A stretch of DNA of 64,000 bases from Staphylococcus shinii (GCF_017583065.1 NZ_JAGEVL010000003.1:310001-374000); one strand, 5' to 3'. Counted from the stretch's first letter, positions 53,852 to 61,843 are shown. Numbers and translations are program-made. Notes: generated by a model not told the origin, from the sequence alone.

Positions 53852-54736
53852 ATGATAGATTCAATTATGGAATTCATAAAAACATTTCTGATGTTATTTT
53901 TTGAATTATTATTACTATTTATAGTAGTGAGTTTTATAGTAAGTCTGATTCAACAAGTTGTATCAGAAGAAAAAATTAAAAAGCTTTTGAGCAAACCTAA
54001 TAAAGCTGTCAATTACATATTAGGTATGGTGTTTGGTGCTGTTACACCATTTTGTTCTTGTTCAACTATTCCAATACTTGCAGGTCTATTAAATTCCAAA
54101 GTTCCTTTTGGTCCGGCTATGAGTTTTTTGATTGCTTCACCATTAATGAACCTATTAATGATATTTATGTTATGGGCTTTATTAGGATGGAAAGTAGCCA
54201 TTGTTTATTTTGTAGTACTAGCAATTTTCAGTATTTTAACAGGTTTAGTATTTTCAAAAATGAATTTAGCTGAAAGTTATAAAGGGGTCAATGTTAAAGG
54301 TGATGGCTTTTTTGCTAATAAAACAGGATCTCGTTTTAAACAAGCATTAAACGATGCGTGGGCATTTTTATACCCAATGTTACCTTATCTATTTATTGGT
54401 GTATTTATTGGTGCCTTTATATATGGATTCATACCTGAAGAATTTATAACTAAGTATGCAAGTGGTGATGGTTTTATATCGGTGTTTATTGCTTCTGTTA
54501 TCGGTATCCCTATGTATATCAGACCAGAAACAATGTTACCTATAGCCGAAGCATTAGTATCAAAAGGTATGTCGCTAGGAACAGTAGTTGCATTAATAAT
54601 TGGTGGTGCTGGCGCAAGTATTCCAGAGGTCGTATTGCTATCTAAGCTATTCAAGAAAAAATTTGTAATATCATTCATTATTGCAATTTTAATTGTAGCC
54701 ATTGCTACAGGTTTGATTGTGAATATCATTATTTAA
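53852..54736 (+). CDS. ArsP/DUF318-type permease, probable organoarsenical exporter
   Basis: A 294-residue protein with about eight helices. It carries Thr-Pro-Phe-Cys-Ser-Cys-Ser (about residues 65-71), the cysteine motif of the DUF318 permease family that includes ArsP. ArsP exports trivalent organoarsenicals such as methylarsenite. The second helical bundle has Gly-Ile-Pro-Met-Tyr-Ile-Arg-Pro-Glu near residue 220. Control by ArsR-type operators and adjacency to arsRBC support an arsenical role; thiol or other metalloid substrates are possible. Confidence 0.8.
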   Translation: MIDSIMEFIKTFLMLFFELLLLFIVVSFIVSLIQQVVSEEKIKKLLSKPNKAVNYILGMVFGAVTPFCSCSTIPILAGLLNSKVPFGPAMSFLIASPLMNLLMIFMLWALLGWKVAIVYFVVLAIFSILTGLVFSKMNLAESYKGVNVKGDGFFANKTGSRFKQALNDAWAFLYPMLPYLFIGVFIGAFIYGFIPEEFITKYASGDGFISVFIASVIGIPMYIRPETMLPIAEALVSKGMSLGTVVALIIGGAGASIPEVVLLSKLFKKKFVISFIIAILIVAIATGLIVNIII

Positions 54737-54749
54737 AGGAGGTGAAATA

Positions 54750-54887
54750 ATGGGTATTAAAGACGCATTAAAAAAAATAAAACCTCAAGAACAGTCATGT
54801 TGTTCGGTAGAAATTGAGGAAAAGAACGAAAAAAAAGAAAAAGATGAAAAAGAGCAAGAAGATAATAACAATTGCTGTAACAAGTAA
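54750..54887 (+). CDS. 45-residue charged protein with two Cys-Cys pairs
   Basis: Starts with a perfect AAAGGAGGTGAAATA ribosome site 13 bp after the permease stop. The N-terminus is basic (MGIKDALKKIK); Cys17-Cys18 and Cys42-Cys43 flank a run rich in Glu and Lys (residues 21-38). No membrane segment. I know no named family. I infer a small cytoplasmic metalloid-binding partner or chaperone of the permease. Followed at once by a terminator. Confidence 0.75.
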   Translation: MGIKDALKKIKPQEQSCCSVEIEEKNEKKEKDEKEQEDNNNCCNK

Positions 54888-54890
54888 TAT

Positions 54891-54919
54891 AAGGGCCTGG
54901 AATTTATATCCAGGCCCTT
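54891..54919 (+). terminator. Terminator of the second arsenical unit
   Basis: Perfect 11-bp stem, arms AAGGGCCTGGA and TCCAGGCCCTT. Confidence 0.8.
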
Positions 54920-55020
54920 ATATTAATCTATTTTGCTACGCTTTTCTATATTTATTCTACAATAATTAAAAAAGGACATATTTTGAAATCAATGTGTCTT
55001 TGAAAATGGTTACCTCTATA

Positions 55021-55200
55021 TTATGCTTTGATTTCTACAGGTTCACTAAAGTGATTTTCTATAATTCTTGTTATTTCTTTACCTAGTGGTCCTTTTATTG
55101 TGAAAGTTCTTTTGAAATAAGAACCTAAAATACCTAGACCTGCTGCTGCACCGACACCTTTTCCAATGCCTTTGCCTATCGTTTTTATGATGTTACTCAT
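55021..55200 (-). CDS. Small hypothetical protein with Gly-rich amphipathic helix
   Basis: 59 residues from the ATG at 55200 (AAAGGA 9 bp upstream; frame open to 55218). The N-terminal half alternates Gly and Lys then Gly-Ala (Ile-Gly-Lys-Gly-Ile-Gly-Lys-Gly-Val-Gly-Ala), which could form a membrane-inserting or glycine-zipper helix; the rest is polar. I do not recognise it. Confidence 0.55.
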   Translation of the reverse strand: MSNIIKTIGKGIGKGVGAAAGLGILGSYFKRTFTIKGPLGKEITRIIENHFSEPVEIKA

Positions 55201-55256
55201 GATTATCATTCCTTTCATTATAATTAATATTATTTGTAAAACATTGTCTGCTTGGT

Positions 55257-56033
55257 TTACTTTTGAACTTGTTGTTTTAAATATGTTAATTGTAGTAAAA
55301 GTAATTCATCAATCACTTGTTCTCTTAAATCAGGGGGTGAAATGATACGTATATTGGATTGATATATAAAACGGAGTTGAATAGCTTCGACTCTTGTCAT
55401 CTTGAAAGTGACAATAAGATAATGTGCATCATATTTTTCTATTACATGAATTTGATAAAATCGATGCATTTTTGACCACACATCTTTACCGATTTAAAAC
55501 GTGATATAGGTTTGTAACTTTGATTTTTCTTGTATATCCACGGATTTTTCAGACAAACTCAGATTCATTTGATTAATATCATCTATATAAATTTCATTCA
55601 TTGCGCGAACAACTAATGATGCTGGCAAAATACCTGTTTGATTTTTATCAATTTCAAAGCGGTCAAGATATTTTAGTAATGTAGTTCGATGACCTGAATG
55701 ATGTTTGATGATTAATAATTTAAGATATTGATAAAAGTAATGACTTAATTTGGGTGTCGTCAGGTATAAAGCAGTCAAAATATCATACATAAAATGCATA
55801 TTTTCATGCTTATCTTGTTCGAGCTTATAACTTTCTGATTTATAATCGTACGTGATTGCTTTAGGTGTACTGATCCACGATTTACTTTCATATAAGAAGT
55901 TTCTGGTATCGTCGATATCTCTTTGTATCGTCCTAGGACTCGTATTGAGTTCTAATGTAAGTGATTGTTTGTTGACGGATTTATTCTGTAGTAAACGATG
56001 GTATATTGTTAATATTCGAAATGCACGATCCAA
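55257..56033 (-). pseudogene. HTH/WYL-domain regulator interrupted by one in-frame stop
   Basis: Residues 1-60 form a DeoR/YafY-type helix-turn-helix (Ser-Pro-Arg-Thr-Ile-Gln-Arg-Asp-Ile), preceded by an excellent ribosome site AAAGGAGGTGA and a TTG start. At 55494-55496 a TAA stops the frame after 179 codons. The same frame then runs on without a gap for 78 more codons to 55257, giving the expected WYL C-terminus (Tyr-Leu-Ile-Val-Thr-Phe-Lys). One substitution explains this. It may be inactive or yield a truncated DNA-binding protein. Confidence 0.8.
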
Positions 56034-56202
56034 TATGTCACCTCCTTTAAGTTATACATTACAAAATAGGTTTGTCACAATAAGTCAATCCTCCGTATAT
56101 TTAATAAAAGTTGTGAAAAATATTTTTTAGATAAATACATTGATATAAAGAGATTTTATAAATATTGATAAGTGAAGAAATAGCGGTAATGACAAAATAC
56201 GG

Positions 56203-56649
56203 CTATACCTCTACTTTTAAATTATGTTTTCTAATGGAATAGGCGTTACTATTTGAGAAAATAACATGGTCATAAAATAAAATGCCCATCATTTCACTGA
56301 TGAGCATTAATCGTTCGGTCACATTGATATCTTCATGAGAGGGTGTTACATCTCCACTTGGATGGTTATGTCCTAGCATAATACTGTTGGCGTTACTGAG
56401 CATCGCTGTTTTGAATGTTTCTCTGGGGTGAATCACTGTTTGGTTAATAGAACCTATCGATAGTGTTTGAATATGTGTAGTTTCGTTTTTACTATTCATA
56501 CATATAAGTATGAGATGTTCTCGATCACTGTTTCCAATGAATGAACGCATAATTTCTGTCGCATCCCCAGGGTTTGAAATACGATTTTTTAGATAATTTA
56601 ATGTATCTGTTTTTATCATTTGTAGTGAAACAATATTGATTTCTTTCAT
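56203..56649 (-). CDS. RadC-like JAB-domain protein
   Basis: 148 residues with Gly-His-Asn-His-Pro-Ser-Gly-Asp (about 96-103), and Asp107/Asp110 further on, the metal site of the JAB/MPN metalloprotease fold found in RadC proteins. Such proteins are standard cargo of SCC elements and other mobile DNA; the role is not established. Ribosome site GGAGGTAAACG. Confidence 0.85.
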   Translation of the reverse strand: MKEINIVSLQMIKTDTLNYLKNRISNPGDATEIMRSFIGNSDREHLILICMNSKNETTHIQTLSIGSINQTVIHPRETFKTAMLSNANSIMLGHNHPSGDVTPSHEDINVTERLMLISEMMGILFYDHVIFSNSNAYSIRKHNLKVEV

Positions 56650-56669
56650 CGTTTACCTCCATATATGGG

Positions 56670-57176
56670 TTATGCTTTCAAAGTCCATTTCTGTCTTGCT
56701 TTTGGATTAAGGGGGTGCATAATTTCATTGGTTACTGGGTTCATGAGTTGTTTCACTTTCGTCTTATGTGGTTTCAACATCTCTAATACTTCATTGACAC
56801 GTGCTTCAACAACGGGCTTTTTAGCGTAAGCACCCCAGGCTAATATTACTTCATCCGATTCTTTCACTGCCTTCATAATTTGAATATCGGTATGATTATC
56901 ATAGGCGTTTTCTAGATGTTTGAGATTGAGGGGTGTTGTAATATTGGAATATAGATTCACAAAATTGATTGAGCCAAATGCATCCATTTCTGAAACTTTG
57001 TTCATAATGAGCTGAGTTGTTAAGTCTATACGAAGAAGGCCCATAAAATTTGGATACATTGTAATGATTGTAAGTGTTTGTTTTTCACTGTCCCATGTTT
57101 TCTTAAGTAGATAGCGATGTTGTTGGTCATCACTGAATATGGCTTCAGTTTCTAATGTATTTTTTATTGTTTTCAT
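56670..57176 (-). CDS. DUF1643-family SCC protein
   Basis: 168 residues with the DUF1643 features Met-Tyr-Pro-Asn (about 40-43), Ile-Asn-Phe-Val-Asn-Leu-Tyr (about 70-76) and Val-Ile-Leu-Ala-Trp-Gly-Ala-Tyr (about 109-116). Conserved downstream of ccr in SCC elements; function unknown. It follows the DUF960 gene by 15 bp. Confidence 0.85.
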   Translation of the reverse strand: MKTIKNTLETEAIFSDDQQHRYLLKKTWDSEKQTLTIITMYPNFMGLLRIDLTTQLIMNKVSEMDAFGSINFVNLYSNITTPLNLKHLENAYDNHTDIQIMKAVKESDEVILAWGAYAKKPVVEARVNEVLEMLKPHKTKVKQLMNPVTNEIMHPLNPKARQKWTLKA

Positions 57177-57191
57177 GTAATATTCACTCCT

Positions 57192-57503
57192 CTAGTATTC
57201 TTCTGGTAATAACATGACGTAATAAGAAAGGTCTACATCATCTTCTCGGATAATGTAGACCTTATTGATATCGATAGACTGTTTGACATTTGCCTTATGC
57301 GTTTTGACATACTCAGGACGTTCTTGTTTGTGTTTGATATATAGTTGGTTATTTTGCATATTGAATTGGAATATATGAAAATAATCCAATGATTCCTTGC
57401 CTTTTGATTGTGTTTGTTCTCGTCGTGCTACAAGTTGCCATAATTGTTTTTGTAAGATGATAGGTAAGCTATTGGCAATACCACGAGTGATATATCTATT
57501 CAT
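57192..57503 (-). CDS. DUF960-family SCC protein
   Basis: 103 residues: Arg-Tyr-Ile-Thr-Arg-Gly-Ile near the start, then Leu-Trp-Gln-Leu-Val and Asp-Tyr-Phe-His-Ile-Phe-Gln (about 40-46). Typical of the SCC block after ccrB. Function unknown. The start overlaps the stop of a 33-residue ORF. Confidence 0.85.
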   Translation of the reverse strand: MNRYITRGIANSLPIILQKQLWQLVARREQTQSKGKESLDYFHIFQFNMQNNQLYIKHKQERPEYVKTHKANVKQSIDINKVYIIREDDVDLSYYVMLLPEEY

Positions 57504-57597
57504 AAGAGATCTCCTTTCGTTCTGATTCTTTCATCCATGTAATGATTTCGCTTAGGATAGTGATTGCTAATTGTGTTAGTTTGATATATTTATGCAT
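57496..57597 (-). CDS. 33-residue ORF overlapping the DUF960 gene
   Basis: Starts with GGAGGACAATAAT before ATG (57597) and ends in TAG inside the DUF960 start region (8-bp overlap). The peptide begins MHKYIKLTQLAITILSE: a short hydrophobic amphipathic helix, then a charged tail. The DUF960 ribosome site lies in its last codons, so it may be a coupling leader peptide or a small membrane peptide. Confidence 0.55.
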   Translation of the reverse strand: MHKYIKLTQLAITILSEIITWMKESERKEISYE

Positions 57598-57598
57598 A

Positions 57599-57937
57599 TT
57601 ATTGTCCTCCTGTTAGTAAGTATCGTTGATCTAAAAGGGGCATGATAGTGTTGTGTAGATATAAGAAATCCATATCATGGTTTTCATCAATATAGCCAAT
57701 GGCTATGAGCTGTTTCTGATAGTAGAGAATGAAAGGGTAGATATTACTTTCGTGAAGTGTATCAGAGTAGTAGGTGTAGGTTTGAAGTATTTTATTACTG
57801 AGTGGCCCAAGCCTTACATATTGGTCAGGTAAGATATGATCAGCGATTTCCTCGATAGATTCACATTCCCACTTTTCATCTTTTGGCAGTTTGAATAAGT
57901 TGGTTATATAGTGCTTGAGTTGTTGTTCCAATGTCAT
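57599..57937 (-). CDS. Uracil-DNA glycosylase inhibitor SAUGI
   Basis: A 112-residue acidic protein starting MTLEQQLKHYITNLFKLP, which matches SAUGI (S. aureus) and its S. saprophyticus homologue as I remember them. SAUGI mimics DNA and blocks uracil-DNA glycosylase. It is encoded beside ccrB in many SCC elements and may protect a replicating or recombining cassette from base-excision breaks. Ribosome site GGAGGTCATAACA. Confidence 0.9.
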   Translation of the reverse strand: MTLEQQLKHYITNLFKLPKDEKWECESIEEIADHILPDQYVRLGPLSNKILQTYTYYSDTLHESNIYPFILYYQKQLIAIGYIDENHDMDFLYLHNTIMPLLDQRYLLTGGQ

Positions 57938-58110
57938 TGTTATGACCTCCTAATGTGTTTGATGGATGTATGCATGTGATACATCATTTTGATAATATAA
58001 GTTTTAAATACCATTTGTTTCGCCTAGAAATCCCACTGAAATACAGAAAAGATCCCAATAGAAAGTCGTCACAATTGTTGATATAACAAGGAAATCCCGT
58101 TATCCCGCTC

Positions 58111-58124
58111 ATTTCTCGGGAAAT
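58111..58124 (+). promoter_or_regulatory. Noc-binding-site-like sequence in the SCC
   Basis: ATTTCTCGGGAAAT differs by one base from ATTTCCCGGGAAAT, the site bound by Bacillus Noc. It is in the non-coding block after ccrB. Binding by the Noc of 4554-5390 is an inference. Confidence 0.45.
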
Positions 58125-58220
58125 ATAGCTATATATTTATATATCATTTGGATTTGGTGGTGTTATTACGACTTATTTTTCTTTTTATATTATTTATTTA
58201 TAAATAATAACGGGATTTTG

Positions 58221-58240
58221 GGATTACGCTTGCGTAATCC
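58221..58240 (+). repeat. Perfect 9-bp hairpin in the SCC iteron block
   Basis: Arms GGATTACGC and GCGTAATCC with a TT loop, no T-run after it, so it is not an ordinary terminator. Confidence 0.7.
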
Positions 58241-58409
58241 TTCTCCTACATGAAGTTAGCCAATCCCGTTACTATCCCACTTATATTTTGTTTTGGGATG
58301 TTCTTTCGTCATATCAATATAAGCTTCACATTGAGTTATGACTTGTTAGTATGTTGAAAAGATTCGTTAGATGGGTGTTATTGAATGACGAAAGGACAGT
58401 ACATAGATA

Positions 58410-60038
58410 TTAAATTTGAAAGTAGAGTGTTTGAGGCAAAAATAAAGACGAAGTGCTGAGGAGCACTTCGTCTAGATTATTATTATTGAAAAGTTGTTTA
58501 ATAATTTCATTATTAAGTTTTAGTGTAACGTAGAATTGCTTTTTATGATTCTCATCTTTACGAATGTCAATACGGTCAATAACCGTTAGGTACAAAGCTT
58601 TGAGCTGTGATTTATCCATGGATTCTATATTTTGAAATATTCGTTGTAATAAAGCAACGATTTGTTTAGTATCATAAGATGGTTTCTCTTGATTTTGTTG
58701 CTGCTTGAGTTGATTCATTTGGTTTGTGATATCATTCAGTTGTGTTTCATATTGATGAATGGTTGGTTTGAGTGCAGATGTTAAGTCTGGATTGTCTTCG
58801 ATGGTTTGAATTAGATTTTTAAGTTTAGTGTTAATTTCATCAAATTGTTGTTGTTTATAAGCAATATCATGGTTAAGTGCAACTACATCGACTTGATTCT
58901 CTTGATTGACACGTTCGACAACTTGTTTGAGAACTTTATCACTTTTGACAATTTCAAGTATTTGGTCCATAACATATTTTTCAATGACATCGGCTCTAAC
59001 ACTATTCGCAGAACATACCTTTGAGCCTTTATTTCGAAAATTACTACACGAATAGTAGCGGATGCGTTTCTTTGTCCCATCTTTGAGTGTATTAGTAGTA
59101 TTACTCGCGGCCATAGGTGCTCCGCATTGGGGACAATGAACGATACCTGTTAATAGATTAGTTCCTTTACCGTGAACTTGGGGTTTTTGACTGACTTGCT
59201 TTTTACGTGCTTGCACTTTATCCCATAATGCTTGGCTAATAATAGGGGCGTGCTTACCCTCAGCTATGATCGGTTTATCATTCAGTCCTTTACGACGTTT
59301 TTCATTCCAATCTTTGTACTTCGCAAATTGAATTTTACCCATATAGAAAGGATTGGATAGAATATAAGTAATAGAACTTATACTGAAAGGCTTCCCTTTT
59401 TTAGTGACATAGCCTTTATGATTTAGTGTATTGGCAATTTTACGATAGCCATGCCCTTTGGCATAAGATTCGAAAATATATTTTACAATATTAGCTTCAT
59501 GTTGATTAATCATCAATTCGTGTTTACTGTCGGGTATTTTGTCATAGCCTAGCGGTAAATTTCCTTGATAATAGCCTTCTTGGGCACGTCTGGTTTGGCC
59601 CATGAATACGTTCTCGACAATGTTATTACGTTCGAATTCTGAGAAACTCGCAAGTATTTGTAACATGAGTTTACCAGAAGAAGTATTGACTTCCATACGT
59701 TCAGACAAACTGAAAAATTCGACATTTTGCTTATGCAAATCTTCGACAATTTTGAGTAAGTCTGATGTATTACGTGCCAGTCGGTTTGTTTTGTACACCA
59801 TGACACAATCGATATGACCTTCATTCGCATCCTTCAACATACGTTGGAGCTCAGGACGGTTCATAGATTTTCCTGAGATACCACGATCAGCGTAAATATC
59901 TGTGACTTCAAAATGGTGAAATTGACAGTAGTCTCTAATCTGATTGATTTGGCCATTAATACTATAACCTTCTGTATTTTGGATTTCAGTCGATACACGG
60001 ACATAGATACCGACACGTTTTTGTTTGAGTTGTTGCAT
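58410..60038 (-). CDS. ccrB: Cassette chromosome recombinase CcrB
   Basis: A 542-residue large serine recombinase. The catalytic domain has Tyr-Val-Arg-Val-Ser-Thr (nucleophile Ser16) and Arg-Leu-Ala-Arg-Asn (about 87-91). A recombinase domain and a zinc ribbon (Cys-Pro-Gln-Cys near 309, then Cys-Ser...Cys near 344-353) follow, then a coiled coil (about 380-450). With CcrA it inserts and excises the cassette at rlmH. Length is normal and no break is seen. Starts 20 bp after ccrA. Confidence 0.95.
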   Translation of the reverse strand: MQQLKQKRVGIYVRVSTEIQNTEGYSINGQINQIRDYCQFHHFEVTDIYADRGISGKSMNRPELQRMLKDANEGHIDCVMVYKTNRLARNTSDLLKIVEDLHKQNVEFFSLSERMEVNTSSGKLMLQILASFSEFERNNIVENVFMGQTRRAQEGYYQGNLPLGYDKIPDSKHELMINQHEANIVKYIFESYAKGHGYRKIANTLNHKGYVTKKGKPFSISSITYILSNPFYMGKIQFAKYKDWNEKRRKGLNDKPIIAEGKHAPIISQALWDKVQARKKQVSQKPQVHGKGTNLLTGIVHCPQCGAPMAASNTTNTLKDGTKKRIRYYSCSNFRNKGSKVCSANSVRADVIEKYVMDQILEIVKSDKVLKQVVERVNQENQVDVVALNHDIAYKQQQFDEINTKLKNLIQTIEDNPDLTSALKPTIHQYETQLNDITNQMNQLKQQQNQEKPSYDTKQIVALLQRIFQNIESMDKSQLKALYLTVIDRIDIRKDENHKKQFYVTLKLNNEIIKQLFNNNNLDEVLLSTSSLFLPQTLYFQI

Positions 60039-60058
60039 GATTTTTTCATCCTTTCTTG

Positions 60059-61408
60059 TTAGACATTCAATGATTGCGAGGTTTGGTTCACAATGTTCAA
60101 TGGTTCATTTTTGAAATAGATCCCAACAAGGGTTTTGTTTTTAGTAATGCGAATTTCATCAATATAGGGATGCAGCATGTTTAACGTGAAATTTTTCTGT
60201 ATAACCTTTTGTAGTGATGCTTTTATCCGAATATCACTTATTGCTTGTATAGGTTTATGCTGCAGGTTTATCGATTGAGATTGTTCTCTGAATGTTTCTA
60301 CATCAATTGTTCCTTGTGCTAATTTTTCAATGAGCTTTTCATGAGTTAATGTGTTATTAGTATTATGCATTTTTTGTTTTTTGAGCTGTTTCTCAATAGC
60401 ATGTTTGATTTTCGAATAGAGCTGTTGGTCTCGAAAGAATTTTTGGCAAGATTCTAAGACCTGTTTTTCTAGGTTTTCAGCGTTTATGCCTTTAAAGTCA
60501 CATATGAAACGTGATGCATTCATGTTTTTAGGACAGACATAATAACGTAATGAATGATTGGTTTTTTTAATGGTCATGTTGGTAAGGTTTGAACCACAAC
60601 AAGGACATTTTATTTTTTGTTTCAGCTGATTCTCTGAAGGTATACAGTGAAGTTGCTTCTTAATACGGATTGCTTGAGCATTTTTATACATTGCTTTACT
60701 GATAATAGATGGGAACATATTATCAAAAGTACCGTATTTGTTATTCACACGTCCACAGTAATTAGGGTTCATAATAATGTTACGTACTTGATAGGGTTTT
60801 CGGTTGATTAGCTTAGTATCTTCTTCTAGGTATTGCGCAATTTTCTTATAACCATAGCCTTGTAGGTAGTAATGGAATATTGCCTTCACCGTTGGTGCTT
60901 CATCTTGATTAATTGTGAATGTACCATTGCGATAGGTATAACCAAATGGTGCATGTGTTGTAATCAGTTTACCTTGTTTCGCTTTTTCTTTGATTCCATT
61001 TTTGACTTGTTCGCCTATATTATCAGATTCTAGCTCGGCCAAGCTGATGAAAATATTGAGTTTGAGCCGATCGAACGCTTTATCCATATCAAAATAGCCA
61101 TCATGAACGCTTAAGATATGAACATGGTATTTTTGACACAATTTCATGAGTTTTAATGCATTTTTCAAATTACGATGAAGTCGATTTAGACGATAGCAAC
61201 ATAATACGTCACATTGTCCCTGTTGAATCAGTTCAGTAATTTGTTGATAACCATTCCGCTTATCAGTACGTCCTGATTGTTTATCGCTATAAAAGGTAAT
61301 GTGTTGAATATTATGTTTTTCGGCTAATGCCTTGATGGTTTGTTTTTGTGCTGCTAAGGATTGTTGCTTTGTAGTGCTCTGTCGTAAGTAACCAATTGCT
61401 TGTTTCAT
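60059..61408 (-). CDS. ccrA: Cassette chromosome recombinase CcrA
   Basis: A 449-residue large serine recombinase with nucleophile Ser11 (Gly-Tyr-Leu-Arg-Gln-Ser-Thr), Arg-Leu-Asn-Arg-Leu in the catalytic core, and a zinc ribbon starting Cys-Pro-Cys-Cys (about 270). Full family length. It acts with CcrB; the ccrAB pair together with Cch marks an SCC of the ccrAB class. I cannot assign the allotype by eye. Ribosome site GAAAGGAGG. Confidence 0.95.
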   Translation of the reverse strand: MKQAIGYLRQSTTKQQSLAAQKQTIKALAEKHNIQHITFYSDKQSGRTDKRNGYQQITELIQQGQCDVLCCYRLNRLHRNLKNALKLMKLCQKYHVHILSVHDGYFDMDKAFDRLKLNIFISLAELESDNIGEQVKNGIKEKAKQGKLITTHAPFGYTYRNGTFTINQDEAPTVKAIFHYYLQGYGYKKIAQYLEEDTKLINRKPYQVRNIIMNPNYCGRVNNKYGTFDNMFPSIISKAMYKNAQAIRIKKQLHCIPSENQLKQKIKCPCCGSNLTNMTIKKTNHSLRYYVCPKNMNASRFICDFKGINAENLEKQVLESCQKFFRDQQLYSKIKHAIEKQLKKQKMHNTNNTLTHEKLIEKLAQGTIDVETFREQSQSINLQHKPIQAISDIRIKASLQKVIQKNFTLNMLHPYIDEIRITKNKTLVGIYFKNEPLNIVNQTSQSLNV

Positions 61409-61463
61409 CGTGTTTCCTCCTTTCGAAGTGATAATATATATTTATGAACGAATTTATAGATGA

Positions 61464-61487
61464 GCCCAACACCTGCCTGGTGTTGGG
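61464..61487 (-). terminator. Strong hairpin before ccrA
   Basis: Arms CCCAACACC and GGTGTTGGG with a short loop. No T-run, so attenuation or RNA processing between the upstream genes and ccrA is more likely than plain termination. Confidence 0.6.
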
Positions 61488-61495
61488 CGTTATTA

Positions 61496-61561
61496 TTAGT
61501 CATCAGCATGATTAATTTCTTCAATCACTAAATCAGCGAGTAATGTGATTAATTCGTCCAT
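61496..61561 (-). CDS. 21-residue acidic ORF upstream of ccrA
   Basis: ATG at 61561 is preceded by GGAGGTTGAACCAT. The peptide is MDELITLLADLVIEEINHAD plus a final Asp: very acidic with a hydrophobic face. The strong ribosome site argues that it is translated. Function unknown. Confidence 0.5.
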   Translation of the reverse strand: MDELITLLADLVIEEINHADD

Positions 61562-61585
61562 ATGGTTCAACCTCCAAATATCAAA

Positions 61586-61843
61586 TTATATTGAATTGAT
61601 AACATGTTGCATTGTTATTCGTTCACTCCGTATACTTGGAACAATATGTTCAGTTATCTCTTTTTCATTTATGAATTCAGGGTACAAGTGATAAAATTTT
61701 AGTAGCTTCTGTTCCGTTTCAGTTAATACATATTGTTGCATATGGTAGTATCTGTCGATATAATTAACGACAATAGGTTTTTGATGATCATCGACTTCCA
61801 CTGAAGTAATTGTGTAATTTAATAAGTTGACGTTTGTTTTCAT
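61586..61843 (-). CDS. Hypothetical SCC protein between cch and ccrA
   Basis: 85 residues with GGAGGCATAAAA before its ATG. N-terminal part with beta-like segments (Tyr-Thr-Ile-Thr-Ser-Val-Glu-Val), C-terminal part with Thr-Glu-Thr-Glu-Gln-Lys-Leu-Leu and Lys-Glu-Ile-Thr-Glu, possibly a winged-helix. The position between helicase and recombinase genes suggests a DNA-transaction role. Not recognised as a named family. Confidence 0.7.
   Translation of the reverse strand: MKTNVNLLNYTITSVEVDDHQKPIVVNYIDRYYHMQQYVLTETEQKLLKFYHLYPEFINEKEITEHIVPSIRSERITMQHVINSI

Larger units (their letters stand above)
57938..58409. other. Non-coding block after ccrB with iterons, palindrome and hairpin
   Basis: About 470 bp without an ORF. 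ATCCC motifs recur at about 58030, 58052, 58093, 58102, 58263 and 58274, with inverted copies at 58212, 58220 and 58295. An AT-only palindrome (TATTATTTA/TAAATAATA, 58189-58210) and a 9-bp perfect hairpin (GGATTACGC/GCGTAATCC, 58221-58240) lie in the middle. It looks like a replication-origin or regulatory block of the cassette. Confidence 0.5.

Noticed and set aside
58050-58300. CRISPR array
   Set aside because: The ATCCC repeats are 5-10 bp, unevenly spaced and in both orientations; no repeat-spacer pattern or cas genes.
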